Source: Bifidobacteriaceae bacterium
GTDB lineage: Bacteria; Actinomycetota; Actinomycetes; Actinomycetales; WQXJ01
Length of the DNA stretch: 52,306 bases
Direction: 5' to 3'
Assembly (NCBI GenBank): GCA_031281585.1
Contig: JAITFE010000075.1
Coordinates: 1 to 52,306 of the forward strand
The notes under the pieces are model-generated. The model was not told the origin of the DNA. It saw nothing but the letters and a program-made list of their open reading frames with translations, and made no database searches. Positions 15,057 to 23,793 of the stretch are shown piece after piece. A program made the position numbers and the translations under genes. Position 1 is the first letter of the stretch. Each line of letters starts with the position of its first letter.

Positions 15057-15294
15057 GAGAGAAGCGCCTCACCCGCCCGGGCGGGGACCGCCGCGGGACC
15101 ACTCCAATAAGCGAGGCGGACGCGGCCGGGGGCTGGCGTCCACGACTGAAGAAATGGACAACTGCGATGCGTGTTCCACCTCGACCCGACCACCAGGGCG
15201 AGACTGCCACCTGCGGCAATACGGTCACCAGTGGTCAACAACCTGGTCATGGTGGCCAAATCCATTGAATTCCTACAGCTGAGAGGAGCAGACG

Positions 15295-16674
15295 ATGGGG
15301 GTTTGCGACGTTCCGGGCGTCTCATATGTGTGCGACGCGGTCGGCGACGGTGTCGCCACGTTGGTGTCGGCGCCGTTCGACTGGCTCGCCTCGGCGATGG
15401 GGTCGGCAGCCGGGTGGGTGTTCGAACAGGTCTGGACCGTGTTCGACACCACCACCATGGTCGACGTGACCAACTCCGGCTACCGGCAGGTCTACGCCCT
15501 GGTCTTCGGGGCCGCCTGCTTCCTGATGCTGATCTTGTTCTGCTTCCAACTCGTCGCCGGGCTGATACGACACGAACCCGCCGCCCTGGGACGCGCCGCC
15601 ACCGGGCTGGCCAAGTCCGTCCTCGGGAGTTTCCTCGTCTTGGCCGTGACCGGTCTGCTGTTGGAGGCGACCGACCAGTTGTGCGTCGGGATCGTGCAGG
15701 CGACCGGGAACACGATGGAGTCCATGGGCGGCAGGATCGCCGTCCTGGCCGCCGGGCTGACCGCGATCAACATCGCCGCTCCCGGCGTGGGGGCGATCAT
15801 CACGATCTTCCTGGCCGGGCTGGCCATCACCTCCGCCCTGGTCGTGTGGTTCTCCCTGCTCGTCAGGAAGGCGCTGCTGCTCGTCGCGGTCGTGTTCGGG
15901 CCGTTCGCGACCGCCGGATGGTCCTGGGACGCCACCAAGGGCTGGTTCTCCAAATGGGCCATGTTCGTCATCGCCATGATCCTGTCGAAGCTGGTCCTCG
16001 TCGTCACCCTCCTGGTCGCCGTCACCCAAACCGCCTCCCCGATAGACCCAGACCTGCAATCGGTGTCGGAGCCGGTCGCGGGCGTCGTGTTGATGATGAT
16101 TGCCGCGTTCGCCCCCTACATGAGCTACAAGTTCATCTCCTTCATGGGAGCCGACATGTACCACCTGATGAGCGCCGAGCGAGAAGCCAAATCAGCCATG
16201 AACCGGCCCATCCCGGCGCGCCCCCAGGCCTCCAACCCGTCCAACATCCTCGGCGGCAACGGCACCAGCTCCAGCAGCACCGGGGGCGGCGGCTCGACCC
16301 CGCCGCCCGCCTCGCCCAGCGCGGGCTCCGGCGGGGGTAGCGCGTCGGCGGGCGCGTCCAGCGGCGGTGCGGCGGCAGGCGGATCGGCCAGCGCCGGTGC
16401 CAGTTCTGCCGGCGCGGGTGCCTCCTCGGGCGGCGCGGCAGCCGGGGGCGCAGCCGCTGCCGGTCCAGCGGCAGCCGTGATCATCGGGGCGCAGGTCGTC
16501 AAGGGGGCGGCCACCGCCGGGCCGAAAGCCGGGGGCGGGGTCGGCGGCGCGGCCACCGGGCAGACCGACGCCGCCCAGGCGACCCCGCCGACCGCTCCGG
16601 CCACCACGTTCACGCCGACCTCCAGCACACCGCCGCCGCCCGAACCCCCGGCGCCGGCGCCGCAGGGGGCGTAG
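15295..16674 (+). CDS. TrbL/VirB6-like conjugal transfer membrane protein
   Basis: A 459-residue polytopic membrane protein of the mating channel. After a Cys-containing start (MGVCDVPGVSYVCDAVGDG) come about six hydrophobic segments (about 65-90, 100-120, 145-165, 168-200, 220-250, 260-285), with VVFGPFATAGWSWDATKGWF as the typical conserved loop of TrbL/VirB6-like proteins. The last 150 residues are a low-complexity Gly/Ser/Ala/Pro tail, probably disordered and cytoplasmic. A GAGAGGAGCAGACG ribosome site supports the ATG at 15295. It is followed after 3 bp by the SCO6880-like gene. Confidence 0.88.
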   Translation: MGVCDVPGVSYVCDAVGDGVATLVSAPFDWLASAMGSAAGWVFEQVWTVFDTTTMVDVTNSGYRQVYALVFGAACFLMLILFCFQLVAGLIRHEPAALGRAATGLAKSVLGSFLVLAVTGLLLEATDQLCVGIVQATGNTMESMGGRIAVLAAGLTAINIAAPGVGAIITIFLAGLAITSALVVWFSLLVRKALLLVAVVFGPFATAGWSWDATKGWFSKWAMFVIAMILSKLVLVVTLLVAVTQTASPIDPDLQSVSEPVAGVVLMMIAAFAPYMSYKFISFMGADMYHLMSAEREAKSAMNRPIPARPQASNPSNILGGNGTSSSSTGGGGSTPPPASPSAGSGGGSASAGASSGGAAAGGSASAGASSAGAGASSGGAAAGGAAAAGPAAAVIIGAQVVKGAATAGPKAGGGVGGAATGQTDAAQATPPTAPATTFTPTSSTPPPPEPPAPAPQGA

Positions 16675-16677
16675 CCG

Positions 16678-18144
16678 ATGGCCCAGACCACGAAAGACCG
16701 CGACGGCTACGACCTGAACCCGGTCAAGTTCAGCCGCCTGTCGAAACGCGGGCTGCTGCTCGGCCTGTCCGGGCCGCAACTCGCCTGCCTCGGCCTCGCG
16801 GCTGCCGTGATGGTCGCCGCCCTGTACACCGGAGGGGCGGCCGCGTTCACGGTCGCCGCCGTCGTCTGGCTGCCCGCCTGCTGCCTCGCCCTGATCGGCG
16901 TGGCGGGAAGGAAACTCATCGAATGGGCGCCCGTCATCATCCGCTGGCTCACCCGCACCCACAAGGGACAAACCATGTTCAAGAAGACAATCGCCAAACC
17001 CCGCCCCGCAGGCACCCTGTCCCTGCCAGGAGACGCCGCCGCGCTACGCCAACACCAAGACCCCGCCACCGGGGCCGTCATGGTCCACGACCCCCACGCC
17101 CAAACCCTGACAGCGGTGGCCGAGGTCACCCACCCGTCATTCGTCCTGCTCGACCCCGCCGAACAGGAACGCCGCGTCCAATCCTGGGGCCGGGTCCTGG
17201 CCACCTGCTGCCGCGCCGGGCGCATCGCCCGGCTCCAAGTCCTGGAGCGCACTCTGCCGGATTCCGGCTCCGGCCTGATCGACTGGTGGCGGCTCCACGG
17301 CACCGACGACGGCTCCTGGACCGCCAAGGTCTACCGGGACCTGGTCGACCGCGCCGGACCCGCCTCCGAACGCCACGCCACCACGATCTCCGTCGCGCTC
17401 GACATGCGGCTGGCCGCCAGGGCGATCCGGGGCGCGGGCGGCGGGATGCGCGGAGCCGCCTCCGTCCTCGGCCAAGAGATGAACACCCTCGCCACCGCCC
17501 TGCGCAGCGCCGACCTCAACCTAGGCGAATGGCTCGGCCCCGGTCGGTTGGCGCTCATGCTCCGCGCCGCCTACGACCCCGAATCCGCCACCCGCCTCGA
17601 ACGCAACCGGGCCATCGGACGCGACCTGTCCAATGCCGGGCCGGTCGCCGTCCACGAGTCCTGGGCGTCCATGCGCACCGACACCGCCTTCCACGCCGTC
17701 CTGTGGGTCTCGGAATGGCCGCGCGCCCAAGTCTTCCCCGGCTTCCTGTCGCCCCTGCTGCTGTCGTGCGGCATCCGACGCACCTTCTCCTTGACGGTGA
17801 CGCCGATGCGGGCCGACCAGGCCGCCCGCGACATCCGCAGGAAGAAGACCGAGCACATCGCCGACCAGGCCCAACGCGCCAAGATCGGCCAGATCGAGGA
17901 CGCCGCCCAAACCGCCGAATACCACGACGTCCTCCAACAAGAAGCCGACCTCACATCCGGCCACGGCATCGTCCGCTACACCGGCCTGATCACCGTCTCT
18001 GCCCCGTCCGAACCGGAGTTGCAAGCCGCGCTCGCCGCCATCGAACAAGCCGCAGTCCAAGCCTCCTGCGAGACCCGCACGCTCGTCGGCCAACAGGCCC
18101 AAGGCTTCACCGTCGCCGCGCTACCTCTATGCAGGACGGTGTGA
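16678..18144 (+). CDS. SCO6880-type conjugation protein (PrgI/VirB3-VirB4N-like)
   Basis: A 488-residue protein. It begins with two transmembrane helices (about 30-52 and 56-78; GLLLGLSGPQLACLGLAAAV), resembling PrgI/VirB3-type subunits. About 390 soluble residues follow, matching the SCO6880 family of actinobacterial type IV secretion clusters. This part resembles the N-terminal domain of VirB4 proteins, including the TAVAEVTHPSFVLLDPAEQE region and VTPMRADQAARDIRRKKTEH. The ATPase domain itself is on the next gene, so VirB3 and VirB4 functions seem split differently from the classic system. The next gene starts 2 bp after its stop codon. Confidence 0.87.
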   Translation: MAQTTKDRDGYDLNPVKFSRLSKRGLLLGLSGPQLACLGLAAAVMVAALYTGGAAAFTVAAVVWLPACCLALIGVAGRKLIEWAPVIIRWLTRTHKGQTMFKKTIAKPRPAGTLSLPGDAAALRQHQDPATGAVMVHDPHAQTLTAVAEVTHPSFVLLDPAEQERRVQSWGRVLATCCRAGRIARLQVLERTLPDSGSGLIDWWRLHGTDDGSWTAKVYRDLVDRAGPASERHATTISVALDMRLAARAIRGAGGGMRGAASVLGQEMNTLATALRSADLNLGEWLGPGRLALMLRAAYDPESATRLERNRAIGRDLSNAGPVAVHESWASMRTDTAFHAVLWVSEWPRAQVFPGFLSPLLLSCGIRRTFSLTVTPMRADQAARDIRRKKTEHIADQAQRAKIGQIEDAAQTAEYHDVLQQEADLTSGHGIVRYTGLITVSAPSEPELQAALAAIEQAAVQASCETRTLVGQQAQGFTVAALPLCRTV

Positions 18145-18146
18145 CC

Positions 18147-19631
18147 ATGCCCAGCAACGATCACGTCCACGCAGCAGTCCTGGTCAGGCCCCCCAAACAG
18201 CTTCGCCGCGACCGCAAAGCGCAGGAGCGGGCCGCGCGTCAAGCAGTTGTCGACGGCGAGCGCGCCCAGAAAGCTCAGCAGCGCGCCCTTCTGGAGGCCG
18301 CGCGCCAGGAAACCCGCGAGGCCACCTATCTGCCTGCCGCTGGGGAGCCGGGAACGGCCCAGCTACGCACGCCGGGCCGGTTGCGTCTGCCGCAGCATCA
18401 GGACACCACAGCCACGCTTGGCGGGGCGTATCCGTTCTTGGCTGAGGGGGGCTTGGGGTCTGACGGGGTGTTCGTCGGGCAGGACATGTTCGGCGGGGCG
18501 TCGTTCGTGTACGACCCGTGGGTGCTGTACCGGGCCGGTCTCATCACCGCCCCGAACATCGTCCTGGCGGGGATCGTCGGCTCCGGGAAGTCATCCCTCG
18601 CCAAGTCCCTCTACACCCGCTCCATCCCTTTCGGCCGCAGAGTGTACGTTCCGGGCGACCCGAAGGGCGAGCACACCGCCGTCGCCGAAGCCGTCGGCGG
18701 CAAAGCTATCCGGCTCGGCCACGGCATGGCCGCCCGGCTGAACCCCCTGGACGAGGGATACAGGCCCGGCCACCTGTCGGACGTGGAGTGGCGGGCGCAA
18801 GTCGCATCGCGCCGACGCGACCTTATCGGCGCTTTGGCTGAGACAGTCCTGGATCGCCCGCTGGCCCCGCTGGAGCACACCGCCATCGATGTCTCCCTGG
18901 TCTCAGCGGTCGGTGCGTGCGACGTGCCGATCCTGCCGATGGTCGTGGACCGGGTTCTCGCCCCGGACCGGCGCGACGACCCGGACGGGAGGCTGACCGA
19001 GGACGGCAGGCAGGTCGGCCACGCCCTGCGGCGCCTGGTCGCCGGCGACCTGGCGGGTCTGTTCGACGGGCCGTCCACCGTCAGGTTCGACCCGAGCCTG
19101 CCGATGGTGTCCCTCGACCTGTCGCGGGTGGCTGAGAACTCGACCCTGATCAGCGTGTTGATGACGTGCTCGTCGGCGTGGATGGAGTCCGCGCTCCTGG
19201 ACCCGGACGGCGGGCAACGCTGGGTGATCTACGACGAGGCGTGGAGGCTGATGTCGCATCCCGCCCTGTTGCGGCGGATGGACGCGCAATGGCGGCTGGC
19301 CCGGCATTACGGGATCGCGAACATGCTGATCTTCCACAAGCTGACCGACCTGGACAACGTGGGCGACCAGGGCACCGCTATGCGCGCCCTCGCCTCGTCG
19401 CTGCTGGCGAACGCGGAGACCCGGATCATCTACCGGCAGGAGTCCGACCAGATGACAGGCACCGCCGAGACCCTCGGCCTGACCGGAACCGAGATGCGGC
19501 TCTTGCCGACCCTGTCGACCGGGCAGGGGTTGTGGCGGATCAAGGATCGTTCCTTCGTAGTCGCCCATCAGCTCCACCCTGACGAACTCCGGCTGTTCGA
19601 CACGACTTCCAAGATGTTGGGGATCTCCTGA
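18147..19631 (+). CDS. VirB4/TraC-like conjugation ATPase
   Basis: A 494-residue cytoplasmic ATPase powering pilus/channel assembly. A charged coiled-coil start (residues about 10-55) leads into the P-loop AGIVGSGKSSLAKSLYTR (about 135-150). Then come GDPKGEHTAVAEAVGG and the Walker B strand RWVIYDEAWRLM (about 355-366), and finally RRMDAQWRLARHYGIANMLI, typical of VirB4/TraC ATPases. ATG 18147 follows the previous stop by 2 bases and gives MPSNDHV; an in-frame ATG at 18129 is an alternative. A longer open frame upstream is a shadow of the SCO6880-like gene. Confidence 0.92.
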   Translation: MPSNDHVHAAVLVRPPKQLRRDRKAQERAARQAVVDGERAQKAQQRALLEAARQETREATYLPAAGEPGTAQLRTPGRLRLPQHQDTTATLGGAYPFLAEGGLGSDGVFVGQDMFGGASFVYDPWVLYRAGLITAPNIVLAGIVGSGKSSLAKSLYTRSIPFGRRVYVPGDPKGEHTAVAEAVGGKAIRLGHGMAARLNPLDEGYRPGHLSDVEWRAQVASRRRDLIGALAETVLDRPLAPLEHTAIDVSLVSAVGACDVPILPMVVDRVLAPDRRDDPDGRLTEDGRQVGHALRRLVAGDLAGLFDGPSTVRFDPSLPMVSLDLSRVAENSTLISVLMTCSSAWMESALLDPDGGQRWVIYDEAWRLMSHPALLRRMDAQWRLARHYGIANMLIFHKLTDLDNVGDQGTAMRALASSLLANAETRIIYRQESDQMTGTAETLGLTGTEMRLLPTLSTGQGLWRIKDRSFVVAHQLHPDELRLFDTTSKMLGIS

Positions 19632-19657
19632 GTTCCGCTGACCGCTGGCGGCGGGAC

Positions 19658-19672
19658 GCGCACCTGGCAGGC
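19658..19672 (+). promoter_or_regulatory. Element leader motif, copy 6
   Basis: GCGCACCTG followed by GCAGGC, 58 bases before the GTG at 19725. A strong hairpin follows (GGGG-a-CGCGGC/GCCGCG-CCCC, about 19678-19704) between the motif and the ribosome site GGAGGA. Confidence 0.7.
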
Positions 19673-19724
19673 ACGAAGGGGACGCGGCATCCGGGCCGCG
19701 CCCCGTGAAGCCTCTGGAGGAACC

Positions 19725-20414
19725 GTGTCCGATCCGTTGTACGCGCCGTGGAAAGAAGGCGATCCCATCGCCACGGTGACCATGTCCGAGCCCGACCTGA
19801 TGAGCGTGCGCCTGCTCGGCATCCCCTACCAGGCGCCCGCCGACTGGCTGCCGCTGAAGCGGACGGACTTCGGTAAGGTGATGGACCACATCTACACCAA
19901 GTACCCGATGCCGTTCACCTGCGAGATCATCGAGACCGATGGCACACGCACCACCGGCGTCGTCGACCTGACCGACACACCCGCCGCCACAGCGCCGACG
20001 CAGGCCGCTCAGCACGCCCGGCAGGCGCACCCCAGCCACGCCGCACCGCCTCCCGCCCAGCCTGTCGGCGAGCCGACGCCCGAGGCGTCCTGGGTCCGCC
20101 TCCTGGACGAACCCGAACCCGCCCCCATACCGGAAGCGTCGGGGCTAGGGGCACGGCTGGAGTCTTTACTCGGCCTGCCTGCGCTGCCGCCCCGGCGCCG
20201 CGAGGGGGAGGCGGTGGTTGCCGCCTACGGGTTCGAGCCCGGCGAGCAGGTCGCCGTGGGCCTGGTAGTCGGGCACGTCGCCGCCGACCACCAGGGGCGC
20301 GCGGCGGTGACCCTGCCCTCCTGGGTGCTGGCCAACCTGGTGACCGGGGAGGCCGTCCTGGCGGGTCTGGCGTCGGCCCGGTCCAGTGTCGTGCGCGGCG
20401 ACGCGGGCCGATGA
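19725..20414 (+). CDS. Hypothetical element protein
   Basis: A 229-residue protein of no recognised family. The first 80 residues look globular (PLYAPWKEGDPIATVTMSEP, then RLLGIPYQAPADWLPLK and DHIYTKYPMPFTCEIIETDG). A Pro/Ala-rich linker (about 85-145) follows, then a second small domain (about 150-229; EGEAVVAAYGFEPGEQVAVG) that ends in an Arg/Ala tail. The GTG start has a good GGAGGAACC ribosome site. It lies between the VirB4-like ATPase and the coupling protein and overlaps the latter's ATG by 4 bases, so a role in substrate recruitment to the coupling protein is possible but unsupported by motifs. Confidence 0.7.
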   Translation: MSDPLYAPWKEGDPIATVTMSEPDLMSVRLLGIPYQAPADWLPLKRTDFGKVMDHIYTKYPMPFTCEIIETDGTRTTGVVDLTDTPAATAPTQAAQHARQAHPSHAAPPPAQPVGEPTPEASWVRLLDEPEPAPIPEASGLGARLESLLGLPALPPRRREGEAVVAAYGFEPGEQVAVGLVVGHVAADHQGRAAVTLPSWVLANLVTGEAVLAGLASARSSVVRGDAGR

Positions 20415-22174
20415 GCCAGGCCCCCGTACCCGCCGGGCGCGACGCGCTGGCGAACCTCGGGATCGGCCTGCTGCTCGCCATCGGCCTGCTCGGCCTCGTG
20501 CTGCGCGGCGCGGGCAGCCTCGCCTGCCTGATCACCGGCCACGACCAGCCCACCGGATCGTGGGCGTCCGGCCTCCTCATCCTTGCCCGCCCCACCCACC
20601 CAGGGACAGTGATCGGAGCGGAAGGCCTCCACCCGGTCATGTACTGGCTGGTGGCCTGCGTCCTGCTATCCGCCCCGGCCGTCGGGGGCGTGTGGCTGTG
20701 GCGGGTGGTCCGCGACCACTCGCGCCGGGCCAAGGTCGACCCGCGCCGGATCGCCGGGACCGCCACGCGCGACGAGATCCGGATGCTCGCCTCATCCAAA
20801 GCCCTGCTCAAACGCGCCGGAACGCTGCGCCCGTCCGTCCCGAAACCCCAGCCGACCGATGTCGGCTACCTGCTAGGCACCAGCCACGGGGCTGGCGTGT
20901 GGGCGTCGGTCGAGGACTCGATCCTGCTGATCGGGCCGCCCCGGTCGGGCAAGGGACTGCACATCGTCATCAACGCCATCCTGGACGCGCCCGGCGCTGT
21001 CGTCACCACCTCGACCCGCCCCGACAACCTGACCGCCACTATGAGAGCCCGTCAGAAGGCTGGCCCGGTGGCGGTGTTCGACCCGCAACAACTCGCAGAG
21101 GGGCTGCCCGCCGGTTTGCGCTGGTCGCCCGTGCGGGGCTGCGAGCAGCCGTTGACGGCGATGATCCGGGCAACCGGCCTGGCGTCGGCTACCGGGATCG
21201 GCGGCGGCGGGGTCGAGAACGGCGGCTTCTGGGAAGGCAAGACCCGAGTCGCGCTGCAGTCCCTGCTCCACGCCGCCGCCCTCGGCCAGCGGGACTCCGC
21301 CGAACTGTTCCGCTGGACCCTGGACCCGAACTCCGCCAACGACGCCGTCGGCATCCTGCGCACCAGCCCCGACGCCGCCACAGGCTGGGCTGAGGCCCTC
21401 GACGCCACCATCCACGCCGACCCGCGCACAAGAGACTCCATCTGGCAAGGAGTGTCCCTGTCGTTGTCGGCCCTGGCCGATCCGAGGGTGTTGGCGGCCG
21501 TGTCGCCCGGCAAAGGCGAAACATTCGACCCGGCCCGGTTCCTCCTAGACCGGGGCACCCTCTACCTGCTCGCCACCGGCGCTGGGGCCGGCGCGTCGTC
21601 GGCCCTGGTGGCGGCGTTCATTGAGGACCTGGTCGAGACCGCCCGGAAACTCGCCGCCAGGTCGCCTGGCGCGCGCCTCGACCCGCCCCTCACCCTGGCG
21701 CTGGACGAGATCGGGAACCTCGCCCCGTTGCCCTCGCTCCCGGTGCTGATGGCCGAGGGCGGGGGCACCGGGATCACCACTCTGCCAGTGCTCCAGTCCT
21801 TGGCGCAGGCCAGACAGAAATGGGGCCAGAACGCCGCCGGAGCGATCTGGGACGCCAGCATCGTCAAGATCATCCTCGGCGGCGCGTCCAGCCCGACCGA
21901 CCTGCGCGACATCAGCACCCTGATCGGGGAACGGGACGAGACCACCACCAGCGACACGATCAACGAGCAAGGCTTCACCTCGACCCAACGGTCGATCCGG
22001 CGGGTGCCGGTCATGCCACCGGAGACCGTCAGAACCCTGCCGTTCGGCACCGGCGTCATCCTGCTGCGCACCACCCGGCCCATCATCGCCGACCTACGTC
22101 CCTGGCCGTCTCGCCCGGACGGCAAACAACTCGCCGCCGACCGCCAGGCGGTCGAGGCGTCCCTCCACCCGTGA
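20411..22174 (+). CDS. Type IV coupling protein (TraG/VirD4 family)
   Basis: A 587-residue inner-membrane ATPase that brings the DNA-protein substrate to the secretion channel. Two N-terminal transmembrane helices (about 15-38 and 77-98) are followed by the ATPase: Walker A ILLIGPPRSGKGLHIV (about 172-187), Walker B LTLALDEIGNLAPLPSLP (about 430-447) and the TraM-recognition/TraG C-terminal region (GGGTGITTLPVLQSLAQARQ). Membrane helices plus the TraG-type ATPase argue for single-stranded DNA transfer rather than the FtsK-like double-stranded transfer of streptomycete elements. It should therefore need a relaxase, and none is recognisable here. Confidence 0.94.
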   Translation: MSQAPVPAGRDALANLGIGLLLAIGLLGLVLRGAGSLACLITGHDQPTGSWASGLLILARPTHPGTVIGAEGLHPVMYWLVACVLLSAPAVGGVWLWRVVRDHSRRAKVDPRRIAGTATRDEIRMLASSKALLKRAGTLRPSVPKPQPTDVGYLLGTSHGAGVWASVEDSILLIGPPRSGKGLHIVINAILDAPGAVVTTSTRPDNLTATMRARQKAGPVAVFDPQQLAEGLPAGLRWSPVRGCEQPLTAMIRATGLASATGIGGGGVENGGFWEGKTRVALQSLLHAAALGQRDSAELFRWTLDPNSANDAVGILRTSPDAATGWAEALDATIHADPRTRDSIWQGVSLSLSALADPRVLAAVSPGKGETFDPARFLLDRGTLYLLATGAGAGASSALVAAFIEDLVETARKLAARSPGARLDPPLTLALDEIGNLAPLPSLPVLMAEGGGTGITTLPVLQSLAQARQKWGQNAAGAIWDASIVKIILGGASSPTDLRDISTLIGERDETTTSDTINEQGFTSTQRSIRRVPVMPPETVRTLPFGTGVILLRTTRPIIADLRPWPSRPDGKQLAADRQAVEASLHP

Positions 22175-22196
22175 CCCGCCCAAAAGGAGACCGCCA

Positions 22197-22661
22197 ATGG
22201 CCGTCAACACGCATCAGTCCTTGTCGGGGTTCGTCGCCTCCGAACCAGTCATCTCACCCGACGGCGACACCCAACGCCTCGACATGACCGTCGGCCAGGC
22301 CCGCCACGCCCGCACCCCGGATGGAGGCGTCGTCCGCGCCGAACCAGACCTGTGCCACCTTGTCCTGAAGGGCGTGCCCGCGATCCGAGCCGCCGGGCAG
22401 TTCCGCGTCGGCGACCAGTTCATCGCCGAAGGGCGCATGGCCGAGGAGAAGGTGTGGAACGCCGACACCGGCCAGTCCGAACTGCGGCCCGTGTTCCACG
22501 CCAGCCGCATCGGCCCCGACACCGCCTCCACCACCTACGAGTTGCTGTTCCAGCGCCGCATCCACCCCAAGCACGCGCCCCTGCGCGGCACCGCGGGGCC
22601 GTCCCAGCCGACCGGGGCCACACCAACGCCACCGTCCCAGCCTCCGGCCTTGTCGCTTTGA
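22197..22661 (+). CDS. Single-stranded DNA-binding protein, paralogue 1
   Basis: A 154-residue OB-fold protein of the SSB type. Residues about 5-110 show SLSGFVASEPVISPDGDTQR, RLDMTVGQARHA, LVLKGVPAIRAAGQFRVGDQ and FIAEGRMAEEKVW, the strand pattern of SSB with a divergent core. The C-terminal tail is Pro/Thr-rich and lacks the acidic DDxPF-type tip, so it may not recruit host replication proteins. The ribosome site AAGGAGA is 9 bases before the ATG. It would protect the transferred strand together with the paralogue at 22745. Confidence 0.85.
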   Translation: MAVNTHQSLSGFVASEPVISPDGDTQRLDMTVGQARHARTPDGGVVRAEPDLCHLVLKGVPAIRAAGQFRVGDQFIAEGRMAEEKVWNADTGQSELRPVFHASRIGPDTASTTYELLFQRRIHPKHAPLRGTAGPSQPTGATPTPPSQPPALSL

Positions 22662-22681
22662 CCTGGCGGTTGGGGCGGGCG

Positions 22682-22696
22682 GCGCACCTGCCCGGT
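22682..22696 (+). promoter_or_regulatory. Element leader motif, copy 7
   Basis: GCGCACCTG followed by CCCGGT, 54 bases before the ATG at 22745. Outer heptamers CGGTTGG (about 22667) and CCAACCG (about 22709) are perfectly complementary. Compared with CGGTTCG/CGAACCG in copy 1, they keep pairing while changing sequence. Confidence 0.72.
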
Positions 22697-22744
22697 GATC
22701 GCGGCCGCCAACCGGGCGGTCGCCCCGAGCATGAGGAAGACCAG

Positions 22745-23179
22745 ATGCCCATCAAGACCAACGAGTCCATGTCCGGATTCGTCGCCACCACCCCGCAGCT
22801 GACCCGCACCGGGCAGGGCGAGGCCCGCATGTACATGCGGGTCGGCCAAGAGACCTGGACCCGCAACCCGGACGGCTCCCACACCCAAGGCGAGTCGACA
22901 TTCCACGACCTGGTGATGTTCCGGCGTGCCGCCGAACGCGCCGCCGAACGGTTCGCCAAAGGGGACAAGTTCGTGGCCGAAGGCCGCGTGCACGCTTACA
23001 CCGTCACCGCCGACGCCGGCCAGACCGTCAACCGCGAGGAGTTCATCGCCCGCAAGATCGGCCACGACAACGCCTCCACCAACTACACCGTCGACCGGAC
23101 CGCGCGCGTCCAACAAGGCCCGACCAACGCCGTCAGTGCCGCGCCCGCCGCCCAGGCCGCTCCGGCTGTGGGGATGTGA
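22745..23179 (+). CDS. Single-stranded DNA-binding protein, paralogue 2
   Basis: A 144-residue SSB-type OB-fold protein: ESMSGFVATTPQLTRTGQGE, MYMRVGQETWTRNPDGSHTQ, FHDLVMFRRAAERAAERFAK and GDKFVAEGRVHAYT. It is closer to canonical SSB than its neighbour. The Ala/Pro/Gln tail again lacks an acidic tip. It starts its own leader-motif unit and overlaps the DUF4913 start by 4 bases. Two SSBs in one element probably arose by duplication, given the shared order of motifs. Confidence 0.87.
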   Translation: MPIKTNESMSGFVATTPQLTRTGQGEARMYMRVGQETWTRNPDGSHTQGESTFHDLVMFRRAAERAAERFAKGDKFVAEGRVHAYTVTADAGQTVNREEFIARKIGHDNASTNYTVDRTARVQQGPTNAVSAAPAAQAAPAVGM

Positions 23180-23793
23180 CCGCCGTGCCCACCACTTTCG
23201 CCGACCCTGACGACTTCGACTTCCAAGCCGCCGACCAGCAATTCACCAGGCCCGCCACCGGTGAGATCGGCGGCAGCGCCGGATCAGGCGGGCCGCCCCG
23301 CCCGGTCGTGTGGGCGGCGCTCAGCGCCGACCAGGCCGAGTTCGAGTGGCTGACGTTGAACGAATGGGTCGAAGACCTCCGCGTCACGTTCAACCTGGAC
23401 GTCACCGTGATCCCGCCGTTCTGGCACCGCCACCCGCTCCTGGTCGAGCACCTGTCGGCCCTGCACACGCACTGGCTGGCCGCGTTCGACCAGGAGCAGC
23501 ACGGCTCCGCGCCGTTCGGCTGGACACGCGACCTAGACGAGTGGAAGAACCGGATGCGGGAAGCCGTCTCCCAGTTGGGCTGCCGCCTAGACACCTGCCG
23601 CCCCCAGCAGCGAACCATGTGGCCGGGCGAGCCCGGCCCCGAGATCGACGAGTTCCCGCCGCCGGTCAACCTGGCCGACCGCTACGACGACCTCGTCGCC
23701 TGCGTCATGTGGGACACGGGGCGCCGCCGCCGCGTCGAGGACCGCTACTTCCGCATGATCGCGTCCGGCGGCGAAGACGTCGAGGAGGCGTGA
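23176..23793 (+). CDS. DUF4913 family protein
   Basis: A 205-residue protein of a family restricted to actinobacterial plasmids and integrative elements. Conserved features visible are VIPPFWHRHPLLVEHLSALH (about 75-95), LAAFDQEQHGSAPFGWTRDL, DEWKNRMREAVSQLGCRLD, and a C-terminal helix VACVMWDTGRRRRVEDRYF. There are no membrane segments. The function is unknown; its constant position behind SSB genes suggests DNA processing during transfer or establishment. The GTG start overlaps the SSB stop. Confidence 0.85.
   Translation: MTAVPTTFADPDDFDFQAADQQFTRPATGEIGGSAGSGGPPRPVVWAALSADQAEFEWLTLNEWVEDLRVTFNLDVTVIPPFWHRHPLLVEHLSALHTHWLAAFDQEQHGSAPFGWTRDLDEWKNRMREAVSQLGCRLDTCRPQQRTMWPGEPGPEIDEFPPPVNLADRYDDLVACVMWDTGRRRRVEDRYFRMIASGGEDVEEA

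Larger units (their letters stand above)
14848..15294 (+). other. 447-base non-coding interval before trbL
   Basis: No convincing gene. It contains four AGTTGGCCA repeats (14877-14939), a hairpin (14975-14994), one leader motif (15048) and a GC-rich hairpin CCCGCC/GGCGGG near 15080. It is the longest gap in the element and a reasonable place for an origin of transfer or replication. A 33-codon frame at 15166-15267 is too weak to call. Confidence 0.6.

Noticed and set aside
15166-15267. 33-codon leader peptide before trbL
   Set aside because: No ribosome site, no hydrophobic or regulatory features and no independent support.
16923-18146. Long N-terminal extension of the VirB4-like ATPase
   Set aside because: It is an Arg/Pro-rich shadow of the SCO6880-like gene in another frame.
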